Assembly (NCBI RefSeq): GCF_006542765.1
Contig: NZ_SKCD01000012.1
Coordinates: forward strand, 78,107 to 142,106
Source: Paenibacillus luteus
Lineage (GTDB): Bacteria > Bacillota > Bacilli > Paenibacillales > Paenibacillaceae
Direction of reading: 5' to 3'
DNA: 64,000 bases
A program made the translations under genes and the position numbers. This document shows, in pieces, positions 18,551 to 26,303 of the stretch (position 1 is its first letter; every line of letters begins with the position of its first letter). Under the pieces are notes generated by a model. That model ran no database searches. It saw only the letters and a program-made list of their open reading frames with translations, and was not told where the DNA came from.

Positions 18551-19555
18551 TTATATTTCGCGGGTAGATTCCCTCACGATCAGATGATGAGGCAGCTTCT
18601 CCCGAAGCACAGCAACCTTGCCCGAAGTAATTAACTCATGCAGCTTGAGCACGGAGCGGTATCCAATATCGTAAGTAGGCTGGTCGATCGTGGTCAGCTT
18701 TGGGATAAACATTTGCGCCATGCGAATATTGTCAAAGCCTATTACGGATACATGCTCAGGTACGCCTTTCCCTTGTTCGCGCAAATACGAAATGGCACCC
18801 ATTGCAAATTCATCCGATGCTGCAAAAATGGCCGTTAAATCCGGACAGCGGTGCATCAGCCGCTTAGCTGCTTCAAATGCATGCTCAAAACGATGCTCGG
18901 CAAATTCAATGCATTGTTCATATTCCGAAAGCCCGAATTGCTGAAGCGCCTGCTTAAATCCGCTGTACCGCGGCTCACCAGAGATCGTCTCTCCTAGCGG
19001 AAAGCCGATCATTCCAATTTTACGGTGGCCTGCATCAAGAAGATGTCTTACCGCGTCATAGGCACCTTGAACATCATCAATGTCAACGGACGGAATATCG
19101 TATTCAGGCGCATTCGTTGAAGCAAGCACAAATGGCAGGCGATAGCGCTGCATTTCCTCGTAATATTCTTCATGCAAGGAATCACTCGTAAAAATAATGC
19201 CGTCTACCTGCTTCTCAAAAAAGCTCTGCACGTAGGCGATTGTCCTCTGCTTATCGCGATCCGTATTGCAAATCATTAAGCTATGGTTTAGCATAACCGC
19301 AGCATCCTGCATCCCGCGAATCAGCCCTGCATAATACGGATTTTCAATATCCGGTATCATGACGCCAAGCGTATCGGATTTTTTGTAAATCAGTCCTCTT
19401 GCGAAACCATTAGGCTGATACTGAAGCGCCTCGATGGCTTCGAGCACCTTCGTTCGCTTCTCTTCCACTACGGTGTCCGGCGCATTCATGACACGAGATA
19501 CCGTGCTGATGGATACGTTTGCGTATTTTGCTACATCGCGTATAGTCGATTTCAT
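18551..19555 (-). CDS. LacI-family regulator of the alpha-glucoside operon
   Basis: A 334-residue repressor. The N-terminal helix-turn-helix (TIRDVAKYANVSISTVSRVM) is followed by the hinge region and a type I periplasmic-binding-protein-like effector domain from about residue 60 (LGVMIPDIENPYYAGLIRG; DGIIFTSD; VIGFDNI). AAAGG lies nine bases before the ATG. It is encoded just upstream of the binding protein, permeases and glucosidase on the same strand. Palindromes in front of its own gene and of the binding protein gene are similar to each other, which suggests autoregulation and control of the operon by one protein. The inducer is probably a maltose-like sugar. Confidence 0.9.
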   Translation of the reverse strand: MKSTIRDVAKYANVSISTVSRVMNAPDTVVEEKRTKVLEAIEALQYQPNGFARGLIYKKSDTLGVMIPDIENPYYAGLIRGMQDAAVMLNHSLMICNTDRDKQRTIAYVQSFFEKQVDGIIFTSDSLHEEYYEEMQRYRLPFVLASTNAPEYDIPSVDIDDVQGAYDAVRHLLDAGHRKIGMIGFPLGETISGEPRYSGFKQALQQFGLSEYEQCIEFAEHRFEHAFEAAKRLMHRCPDLTAIFAASDEFAMGAISYLREQGKGVPEHVSVIGFDNIRMAQMFIPKLTTIDQPTYDIGYRSVLKLHELITSGKVAVLREKLPHHLIVRESTREI

Positions 19556-19636
19556 GATTGCACGCCTTTCTTGATGAATGAAAATGATTGTACATGAAAT
19601 AGATTTATTATGCTTCGTTTTTTTGTAAGGGCTTAC

Positions 19637-19663
19637 TGAAAAGGTTTTCAGAAAACCTTTTCA
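19637..19663. promoter_or_regulatory. 27-bp perfect palindrome, probable LacI-family operator
   Basis: TGAAAAGGTTTTC and its exact complement flank a single central A. It contains the palindrome TGAAAAGGTTTTCA and an overlapping second copy of the same pattern, so two dimers or a tetramer could bind. It lies about 80-110 bases upstream of the LacI-type gene start. Confidence 0.68.
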
Positions 19664-19811
19664 ACGATAGTATAGCCTCTTTTCCAGCCATATGCAACCC
19701 ATAATTTCGGCTGCTTGTCCGTGGCCCTGGTTATGATCCTCCTAGTCGCGGACTCAATGGCCCGCTGGCAATCGCTACACGCTCAGCTGCTAGTCGCGCA
19801 TTTCCGCACGC

Positions 19812-19853
19812 AAAAAAAGCGCCGACAAGCAAGGGCTACCTGCTGTCGACGCT
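19812..19853 (-). terminator. Terminator of the ABC-F gene
   Basis: A long imperfect stem (AGCG, CGACA and GCA pairing with TGC, TGTCG and CGCT), followed on the minus strand by seven T, 16 bases beyond the stop. Confidence 0.88.
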
Positions 19854-19868
19854 CGCTAAAAAGGCGGA

Positions 19869-21488
19869 TTATACCGCGTACATACGCTCGCGAAGCGCTT
19901 TGACTTCTGCGCTCTCAAGGTACTCGTCATAAGTCATCATCCGGTCGATTACGCCGTTCGGCGTAATTTCTACGATACGGTTCGCAATCGTTTGAACGAA
20001 CTGATGGTCATGCGAGGTGAATAGTACCGTACAATCAGTGTCCGTCAAGCCGTTATTGAGTGCCGTAATGGATTCGAGATCCAAGTGATTCGTCGGCTCG
20101 TCGAGAACAAAAACGTTAGCGCCTTCCAGCATCATCTTGGAGAGCATGCAGCGAACCTTCTCGCCGCCTGACAATACGCTTGCTTTCTTCATCGCATCGT
20201 CGCCCGAGAAGAGCATACGGCCCAAGAAGCCGCGAATGAACGTCTCATCCGGGTCCTTCGAATATTGACGAAGCCATTCCACCAAATTCAAATCAATGCC
20301 ATCAAAATAAGGCGAGTTGTCTTTCGGGAAATAAGCCTGCGACGTCGTAACGCCCCATGAATAGCTGCCTGCGTCTGCTTCAACTTCACCAACCAGCAAT
20401 TGAAACAACAGTGTTTTCGGAAGGCTGTTTGGACCCACAAAAGCAACCTTGTCGCCTTTGTTGAGTGCGATCGTCAGATTGTCAATAATTTTCTCGCCAT
20501 CAATCGATTTCGTCAAGCCGTCAACCAGCAGCAATTGTTTGCCTGCTTCGCGTTCGCCCTTGAAGAGAATGAACGGGTATTTACGGTTCGACGGACGAAT
20601 ATCGTCAAGCGAGATTTTCTCAAGCAGCTTCTGTCTGGAAGTCGCTTGCTTCGCTTTGGATTTGTTAGCACTGAAGCGCTGAATGAAAGCTTGAAGCTCT
20701 TTAATCTTGTCTTCCTTCTTCTTGTTCTCTCCACGCATCAACTGCAATGCAAGCTGGCTGGATTCGTACCAGAAGTCATAGTTACCGACATACATTTGGA
20801 TTTTGCCGAAGTCAATATCCGCGATATGCGTACAAACCGTGTTCAGGAAGTGCCGGTCATGGCTGACTACGACAACCGTGCCTTGATAATCCGCAAGGAA
20901 ATCTTCCAGCCAGCGGATGGACTCAATGTCCAAGTGGTTGGTAGGCTCATCGAGCAGCAAAATGTTCGGAGCGCCGAATAAAGCTTGTGCCAGCAATACG
21001 CGAACCTTCTCGTTGCCGCCAAGCTCTGCCATCTTCTTGTCATGCAGATCAGGCGTGATGCCAAGGCCGTTCAGCATCTCAGCCGCTTCCGACTCTGCTT
21101 CCCAGCCGTTCATGTCCGCAAACTCAGCTTCAAGCTCGCCAGCGCGCATGCCATCCTCGTCAGTGAAGTCCGCTTTGGCATACAAAGTGTCCTTCTCCTT
21201 CATCACTTCATAAAGACGCTTGTGGCCCATCATGACCGTCTCAAGTACAACGGACTCATCGTATTCATAATGGTTCTGATTGAGAACAGCTAGCCGCTCA
21301 CCCGGTGTAATATGCACTTCTCCGTGGGATTGCTCCACTTCACCGGATAATATTTTCAAAAAGGTCGATTTACCTGCGCCGTTAGCGCCGATCAAGCCAT
21401 AACAGTTGCCTGGTGTGAACTTAATGCTTACATCTTCGAAAAGCGCCCGCTTCCCGTAACGGAGCGTTATGCCACTTGTGCTAATCAT
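19869..21488 (-). CDS. ABC-F family ATPase (YkpA/YbiT-like)
   Basis: A 539-residue soluble protein with two ABC domains and no membrane part, of the ribosome-associated ABC-F class that modulates translation. Domain 1: Walker A GANGAGKS, Walker B ILLLDEPTNHLD. A charged linker follows (residues about 240-290, KKKEDKIKEL). Domain 2: FVGPNSLPKT, LSGGEKVR and VFVLDEPTNHLD. The second Walker A lacks the standard GxxGxGK; I recall this as a trait of the YbiT/YkpA group, so it is not damage. ATG at 21488 has GAAGGACGG nine bases upstream, better than the GTG at 21509. No sign of an antibiotic-resistance subtype. Confidence 0.9.
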   Translation of the reverse strand: MISTSGITLRYGKRALFEDVSIKFTPGNCYGLIGANGAGKSTFLKILSGEVEQSHGEVHITPGERLAVLNQNHYEYDESVVLETVMMGHKRLYEVMKEKDTLYAKADFTDEDGMRAGELEAEFADMNGWEAESEAAEMLNGLGITPDLHDKKMAELGGNEKVRVLLAQALFGAPNILLLDEPTNHLDIESIRWLEDFLADYQGTVVVVSHDRHFLNTVCTHIADIDFGKIQMYVGNYDFWYESSQLALQLMRGENKKKEDKIKELQAFIQRFSANKSKAKQATSRQKLLEKISLDDIRPSNRKYPFILFKGEREAGKQLLLVDGLTKSIDGEKIIDNLTIALNKGDKVAFVGPNSLPKTLLFQLLVGEVEADAGSYSWGVTTSQAYFPKDNSPYFDGIDLNLVEWLRQYSKDPDETFIRGFLGRMLFSGDDAMKKASVLSGGEKVRCMLSKMMLEGANVFVLDEPTNHLDLESITALNNGLTDTDCTVLFTSHDHQFVQTIANRIVEITPNGVIDRMMTYDEYLESAEVKALRERMYAV

Positions 21489-21534
21489 TCGTTTAATCCC
21501 GTCCTTCACTACAAAATCAGTTTATATCGAACTA

Positions 21535-22116
21535 TTATAGCACATTATGCTCGGAAACCGAACCCTCTTTTGCCCTCGAGCCCACTGGCCTGTTCGTTCG
21601 CCAAATTGTCCAAGCGCTTGTGCCATACAGCAGGGCGCTCAAATAAAACAAAATATTAATTGTTAGCCAGTCTATTAAAAAACCGCCTAAAATAACCGCA
21701 AAACCCGAAGCGACCGACGTCCAAAAATGATAGGACCCGATTCCAGCACCTCTGGACCCGGGCTCGGTATAATCGGCGAGCAGCACACGCTCACTCATCC
21801 GCTGCATCGCATTGCAGGTTCCCATCAGAAGCTGCAAAACTAGCACCCAGCTATAGGATGAGGTCCATGGAAATACGAGCATCGCCCCCATCATGCCAAG
21901 CGAACTTACAATCATCATGCTCACCCCGTGCTTATCCAGCCTAGGCGCAAGCCATTGCGACACCGCCGCAGAGCTTATCGTAAATACTGCAAAGGCCAGA
22001 CCGTATTTGGAGAAGCTGTTTCCGAGATTTTTGAGAAACAAAAGATAATAAGGATAGATCATGCCTGCCGCCAAAGTCATGATGCTTTGCGAGCGAATAA
22101 GCCATTTCAAGTTCAT
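21535..22116 (-). CDS. Half-size MFS-type membrane protein
   Basis: A 193-residue protein with six hydrophobic segments. It looks like one half of a major facilitator: an MFS-like start with SQSIMTLAAGMIYPYYLLFLK, a cytoplasmic loop LAPRLDKHG and a third-fourth segment region with LLMGTCNAMQRMSERVLLADY. The full family is about 400 residues with 12 segments, so this is either a true six-segment protein or the remnant of a truncated one. TAGGGGG precedes the ATG at 22116. It begins 10 bases after the stop of the FAD oxidoreductase gene and is probably co-transcribed with it. Substrate unknown. Confidence 0.7.
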   Translation of the reverse strand: MNLKWLIRSQSIMTLAAGMIYPYYLLFLKNLGNSFSKYGLAFAVFTISSAAVSQWLAPRLDKHGVSMMIVSSLGMMGAMLVFPWTSSYSWVLVLQLLMGTCNAMQRMSERVLLADYTEPGSRGAGIGSYHFWTSVASGFAVILGGFLIDWLTINILFYLSALLYGTSAWTIWRTNRPVGSRAKEGSVSEHNVL

Positions 22117-22126
22117 ATGCAGCCCC

Positions 22127-23542
22127 CTAACCACCATATTGCTCATAAAAATAATTCATAAAAAGCTCATCCGGGTCGTATTCCTTTTTCTTGGCGAAAA
22201 AATGCTCATACCCCGGATAAACGTTGCGGAACTGCTCCAGCGACGGATAAGCGATGTAGGGCAAATAATAAGACCCTTCTGAGACAATGACCTCATCGAT
22301 GATCCGCTCTACGCCCTGCTTCATCCGCTGCTGGCCCGCTTTGGACAGCGGCGCATGGAACAAGCAGACTAACGCCAGCATATCCTGCTTCGCGTAGGAC
22401 AGGGCTGCTTCCTCGTCCTTATTCACATAACGAATCGTAATATTAAGCAGGTTCATATCCTCTTCTTTGACAATAGCTCCTAGGCGCTGTACAAATGCGT
22501 CAAACTGAGGCAGCGGAATAAAATATTCCTGCAGCAAATCGTTTGCGCCCGGCTGGCTGTATTCCATAAACTCCGATGCGGCGCGCATCGCATTGTTGCG
22601 GCTGACGATTTTCTCGGACTGCTCGACGAAAAATTGCTTTTGCAAATTCCACTGTGCATTTTTGCCCCAGTCCGTTGAACGGTTGATGTTAAATAGCAGC
22701 TTCCCCGGCGCTACCCAATTGTCATTGCTTTTTAGCTTATTGTGGTCTGACAGCTTCAGCGACCGATCTACCGTATAATTTTTGGAGAAGGCTTCCTTGA
22801 AATAACTGTCTTCCGCAACGGAGATACGGGCGATATGAAGGCGGATGTCCGGATTAGGCAGCACTTCATTTTGAAAATAATGGCTGTACTCATCCAAATT
22901 CATCAATACGGTAGATTCACGGTATACTTCATCCTCGGTCAATACCAGCGTAACGTCCAAAATAATGCCGAACAGCCCATACCCGCCAAGGACTAAAGGA
23001 AACAGCTCTGCATTTTCTGAACGGCTGACCTGAATTATGTCGCCTTCTGCGGTAAGCAGCCGGAAGGATTCCACACTTTTAATCAACGAACCGTTGCGGA
23101 TATCTCGGCCATGCGCATTAATGCTAATAGAACCGCCGATCGTAAACACATTGAGCGACTGCATCGTTTTGACAGACAACCCGTAAGGATTCACCGCCTT
23201 CTGTACATCCTCCCATGTAGCACCCGCCTGTACGACAATCCGTTTCGCCTGCGGATCAACCGATAAAACCTGGTTATAGCTCGTCATATCGACGACAATC
23301 GCATCCTTGTAATAGGTATGTCCGCCTTGGCTATGCCGTTGTCCTGCAATTGACAGCTTTAATCCCTTCGTCTTGGCATCCCTTACAAGCCCGATAAGCT
23401 GCGCCTCAGCCTCTCCCTGCAGGACACGCTCAACCTTCACGGGATGAAGGCGGCTGTAATCGGTCACAAGATACGGATTTTGGTCGGAAGAACTGGTTCT
23501 GACATATTGAACGAAAGCCAAACTGGCCAAAAGCAGCAGCAC
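22127..23542 (-). CDS. Membrane-anchored FAD-binding oxidoreductase (VAO/PCMH type)
   Basis: A 471-residue flavoprotein of the vanillyl-alcohol-oxidase family with a hydrophobic N-terminal anchor. The FAD-binding half shows LSIAGQRHSQGGHTYY and VFTIGGSISINAHGRD, where a histidine may hold FAD covalently; the C-terminal half should bind substrate. Relatives oxidise sugar lactones, alditols or glycolate-like compounds; the substrate cannot be told. GTG at 23542 is the first ordinary start, but the strong AGGAGG is 23 bases away. At the ideal distance of eight bases from AGGAGG lies an in-frame ATA (23555-23557) giving the signal-like start IKKTIVLLLLASLAF. This suggests an AUA start or a point mutation in an ATG. 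Confidence 0.82.
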   Translation of the reverse strand: MLLLLASLAFVQYVRTSSSDQNPYLVTDYSRLHPVKVERVLQGEAEAQLIGLVRDAKTKGLKLSIAGQRHSQGGHTYYKDAIVVDMTSYNQVLSVDPQAKRIVVQAGATWEDVQKAVNPYGLSVKTMQSLNVFTIGGSISINAHGRDIRNGSLIKSVESFRLLTAEGDIIQVSRSENAELFPLVLGGYGLFGIILDVTLVLTEDEVYRESTVLMNLDEYSHYFQNEVLPNPDIRLHIARISVAEDSYFKEAFSKNYTVDRSLKLSDHNKLKSNDNWVAPGKLLFNINRSTDWGKNAQWNLQKQFFVEQSEKIVSRNNAMRAASEFMEYSQPGANDLLQEYFIPLPQFDAFVQRLGAIVKEEDMNLLNITIRYVNKDEEAALSYAKQDMLALVCLFHAPLSKAGQQRMKQGVERIIDEVIVSEGSYYLPYIAYPSLEQFRNVYPGYEHFFAKKKEYDPDELFMNYFYEQYGG

Positions 23543-23581
23543 GATTGTTTTTTTTATTCCGAAAACCTCCTGTCTGCCCGC

Positions 23582-23635
23582 AAAAAAAGCCTCCTCAAAG
23601 TGAATAACAGAAAGTCATCACCTAAGAGGAGGCTT
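23582..23635 (-). terminator. Terminator of the Gfo/Idh/MocA gene
   Basis: AAGCCTCCTC (23587-23596) pairs with GAGGAGGCTT (23626-23635); seven T follow on the minus strand. The loop is about 29 bases. It separates the dehydrogenase from the FAD oxidoreductase. Confidence 0.85.
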
Positions 23636-23673
23636 GCGTATTTAAAATCAAGTTTGTGCCGGGCGTTAACTGC

Positions 23674-24741
23674 TTAATCCCATTTCAATTTGACTTCATT
23701 TCCGGTTCGGGAGGATTCATAAATCGCATCCAAAATACGATTGTTGGTGTATCCCGAAAGCGCGGATGTAATCGGCTGCTTGTTCTCGCGAATGCACTCG
23801 ACGAAATGCTGGCTCATCAGAATGCGTTCCTCATCGCCCTCAAGCGGCGTAATATCGCTCTCGGCAATACCGCTCTCCGAATGGGTCACGTATTTCCCAT
23901 AGTTTCCGACAATGCCTACGCCGCCTTGTGTTCCCATCAAGTGAATGAACGGCTCCTCCGACAAAAATGCTGCGTGGGCTGCCCAGCTGACTTCAAGCGA
24001 CAACGTTGCGCCGTTGTCCAGCTTGATTAAAGCCGAAGCCAGATCCTCTACGTCATAATACCCGTCCCAATTTGGCGTGCCCCAGTTTCCGATGCCTTGG
24101 CGGTTCGGTCCGAATTCAGCATAGGTGGAACCGTACACGGACACGGGTTTTGGGTTGCCCATGAGGTAAAGCGAGAGATCCAGCATATGAACGCCGATAT
24201 CAATCAACGGTCCGCCGCCGGATTGGTCCTTGCGGGTAAACCATGATCCCCAGCCAGGTATGCCCTTCTTCCGGAACCAGCCCGCTTTGGCATTATAGAC
24301 ATGGCCGACATCTCCATTGTCAACATGCTGCTTAAGCGCTCGGCTTAGTCCCGTCCAGCGCATTTGATGCGACATCATTAATATTTTGCCGGATTTCTCC
24401 ACTTCCTCCACGATCTCGCGAGCGGCTTCGGAATGGATAGCCATCGGCTTCTCCAAGAGAACATGCTTGCCTTGCTTTAGCGCTTCGATCGCCAGTCCTG
24501 CATGAAAGTTGTTCGGCACGCCGATAACAACGGCATCAATAGAAGCGTCCTCAAGCAGCGATTGCGGACTTGCATGAACCGTCTCGATGCCAAATTCCGC
24601 TGCACGCTGCTCCGCAAGGGGAAGGTACGTGTCGGTAACGGCAACGACATCAATGCCTTCCACCTTTTTGAACGTCTGCATGTGTATACTGCCGATCGCT
24701 CCCGCCCCAATGATACCTAGGCGTATAGTTGCATGACTCAT
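23674..24741 (-). CDS. Gfo/Idh/MocA-family NAD(P)-dependent sugar dehydrogenase
   Basis: A 355-residue cytoplasmic oxidoreductase of the glucose-fructose oxidoreductase/inositol dehydrogenase family. The Rossmann domain starts RLGIIGAGAIGSIHMQTF, and the family's EKPMA motif is present (VLLEKPMAIH), as is the GGGPLIDIGVHMLDLSLYLMG segment that carries catalytic Asp and His residues. AGGAGGAG lies eight bases before the ATG at 24741. It stands alone with its own terminator; its ribosome site directly adjoins a palindromic repeat unit. Substrate unknown, presumably a sugar or inositol derivative. Confidence 0.9.
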   Translation of the reverse strand: MSHATIRLGIIGAGAIGSIHMQTFKKVEGIDVVAVTDTYLPLAEQRAAEFGIETVHASPQSLLEDASIDAVVIGVPNNFHAGLAIEALKQGKHVLLEKPMAIHSEAAREIVEEVEKSGKILMMSHQMRWTGLSRALKQHVDNGDVGHVYNAKAGWFRKKGIPGWGSWFTRKDQSGGGPLIDIGVHMLDLSLYLMGNPKPVSVYGSTYAEFGPNRQGIGNWGTPNWDGYYDVEDLASALIKLDNGATLSLEVSWAAHAAFLSEEPFIHLMGTQGGVGIVGNYGKYVTHSESGIAESDITPLEGDEERILMSQHFVECIRENKQPITSALSGYTNNRILDAIYESSRTGNEVKLKWD

Positions 24742-24756
24742 TTCGTTCTCCTCCTG

Positions 24757-24830
24757 AAGGTTTGCGGCAAGCAAACCTCTCTTCGTAAGATTAGGCTAAG
24801 GTTTGCGCTGGCAAGCCCCGCTACGTAAAA
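24757..24830. repeat. Two diverged units of the 39-bp palindromic repeat family
   Basis: The first unit, AGGTTTG-CGGCAAG-CAAACCT, is followed by CTCTTCGTAAG, matching the 16617-16772 unit (AGGTTTG-TGAAG-CAAACCT, then GACTTCGTAAG). The second unit is more diverged (AAGGTTTGCGCTGGCAAGCC, then CTACGTAA). As in the larger array, the first unit abuts a ribosome site, here that of the Gfo/Idh/MocA gene. Confidence 0.85.
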
Positions 24831-24903
24831 CAGATAATTCCAGTATACCCTTTTCATCTATCGCCGTCATTGTGCGCATTTGGCACGCTCTTGTTCTTGT
24901 TTG

Positions 24904-26016
24904 TCATTTACCGGACAAGCGCCATGTCTCCCCGTGCGGCAAAACAATGATCCGTTTGTCCGCGATGCACCGTTTCATGCGCTCCGCATCCAACCGATCC
25001 AGCGCTTCGCGCGGCGTGTCATCCGCCAGCTTGAAGGCGCCATAGTGCATGGGAACGAACCATTTCGCGTCCAGATCGTCGAACGCTTGCAAGGCTTGCT
25101 CAGGCGTAATATGCTGCGGTCCCATGAACCATTCCGGCTCGTACGCTCCAATAGGAAGAAGGGCAACCTCGACAGGGAATCGCTTGCCAATTTCTTTGAA
25201 GCCTTGAAAGTAGCCGCTGTCTCCAGCAAAATAAATGGTTGGCGATTCCGACAGAATCGGACGCTCCGCTGCACCAAGCTCATTAAAAAAAGACGTCGTT
25301 CGGGTTGCAAGCGGCTCGGCTGCACTGGCAATTTGCGCTCTTGACTCCGCTTCAGCCGCTCCTTTGTCAGAAGCTTTAGCCTTCGCTTTGCCTTCCGGCC
25401 GGCTTACAACCTTACCTGTTTTAGTGGCCGGACGCTCGATAACAAAGCCGCCCCAATGGGAGCTGTTCGTATCCCAAGGGCTTCGGCGGGTAGAATGCTG
25501 TGAAGGCACGAACGTAAATTTAACGCCGTGGATCATCACCGATTCCCACCAATGAAGCTCTTTAATGTGAATAAAGCCTTTTTTCCGAAGCTTCGTGCCA
25601 AGTCCCGCCGGTACAAGCAGTTGCCTGGTCCCAATGAGTTTGCGCAGCGAGTTTATATTTAAGTGGTCGTAATGGGAATGGGAAATGAGCACAACGTCAA
25701 CAGGCGGAACATCCTCCACTTTAATTCCCGGCGGAGCCAGTCTTTTTTGCAAGGCCATCTGCGTCGACCATACCGGATCAGTGATAATGTTCAAGCCGCC
25801 GAGTTGAATAAAGAAGGTGGAATGGCCTACCCATGTAATGGAAGGCTGTTTCCTATTGTCCTCCAAATATGCGATGTCAGGCTCGACATTCGGAACGGTG
25901 AATGAATAATCCTTTAATTTCAGCCTACGAATGCGTTCTTGACGCCATCTTTTGAATTGCTTCAATGAAGTATGCTGCTCGATAGGATCAATATTTGCAA
26001 AACGTTTTAACTTCAA
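24904..26016 (-). CDS. MBL-fold metallohydrolase (NAPE-PLD/UlaG-like)
   Basis: A 370-residue zinc hydrolase of the metallo-beta-lactamase fold. The metal motif is LISHSHYDHLN; further ligands are in FVPSQH, YFAGDSG and MHYGAF. The start WVGHSTFFIQLGGLNIITDP is typical of the NAPE-PLD/RomA-like group. TTG at 26016 is chosen because GGGAGGG lies eight bases upstream. An inserted stretch of about 50 residues (near 200-255 of the protein), rich in Ala, Lys and Glu, is low-complexity and not expected in the family. Substrate unknown; phosphodiester or lactone substrates are plausible. Confidence 0.87.
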   Translation of the reverse strand: MKLKRFANIDPIEQHTSLKQFKRWRQERIRRLKLKDYSFTVPNVEPDIAYLEDNRKQPSITWVGHSTFFIQLGGLNIITDPVWSTQMALQKRLAPPGIKVEDVPPVDVVLISHSHYDHLNINSLRKLIGTRQLLVPAGLGTKLRKKGFIHIKELHWWESVMIHGVKFTFVPSQHSTRRSPWDTNSSHWGGFVIERPATKTGKVVSRPEGKAKAKASDKGAAEAESRAQIASAAEPLATRTTSFFNELGAAERPILSESPTIYFAGDSGYFQGFKEIGKRFPVEVALLPIGAYEPEWFMGPQHITPEQALQAFDDLDAKWFVPMHYGAFKLADDTPREALDRLDAERMKRCIADKRIIVLPHGETWRLSGK

Positions 26017-26303
26017 CCGTTCATCCCTCCCTCGCCATGATCTGTTAGTTATTAAGATACCAAGCATAAAGCGTCCATTGCAAATCTGTTATTTATTCGT
26101 AAACTTCCCCACTGATGCCATTGCCGCCACTGCGGCTGTATGCAATGTTAGGCGTTTGTCGCTTCCTTGTTCGCATCCTGCCATGAAATAAGTTACACTT
26201 ATCTATACAGTTTTACACATAAGACTACGCTTTCGACGCAGCTTTTGTTACAGTACTGCGACAAAAAAATGTACAGGACATACTATTTCCAGGAGGTTTC
26301 CTC

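Larger units (their letters stand above)
19556..19868. other. Intergenic region upstream of lacI-type gene
   Basis: 313 bases holding the ABC-F terminator and the 27-bp operator palindrome. No coding frame is convincing, and promoter hexamers could not be fixed. Confidence 0.4.

Noticed and set aside
20400..20480. Degenerate second Walker A of the ABC-F protein as a sign of a pseudogene
   Set aside because: From memory, the YbiT/YkpA group normally has this altered motif, and the rest of the protein is intact.
26258..26286. GCGACA-17-TACTAT as a promoter of the CvfC gene
   Set aside because: Transcription would begin inside the ribosome site at 26291-26296, leaving no usable leader.
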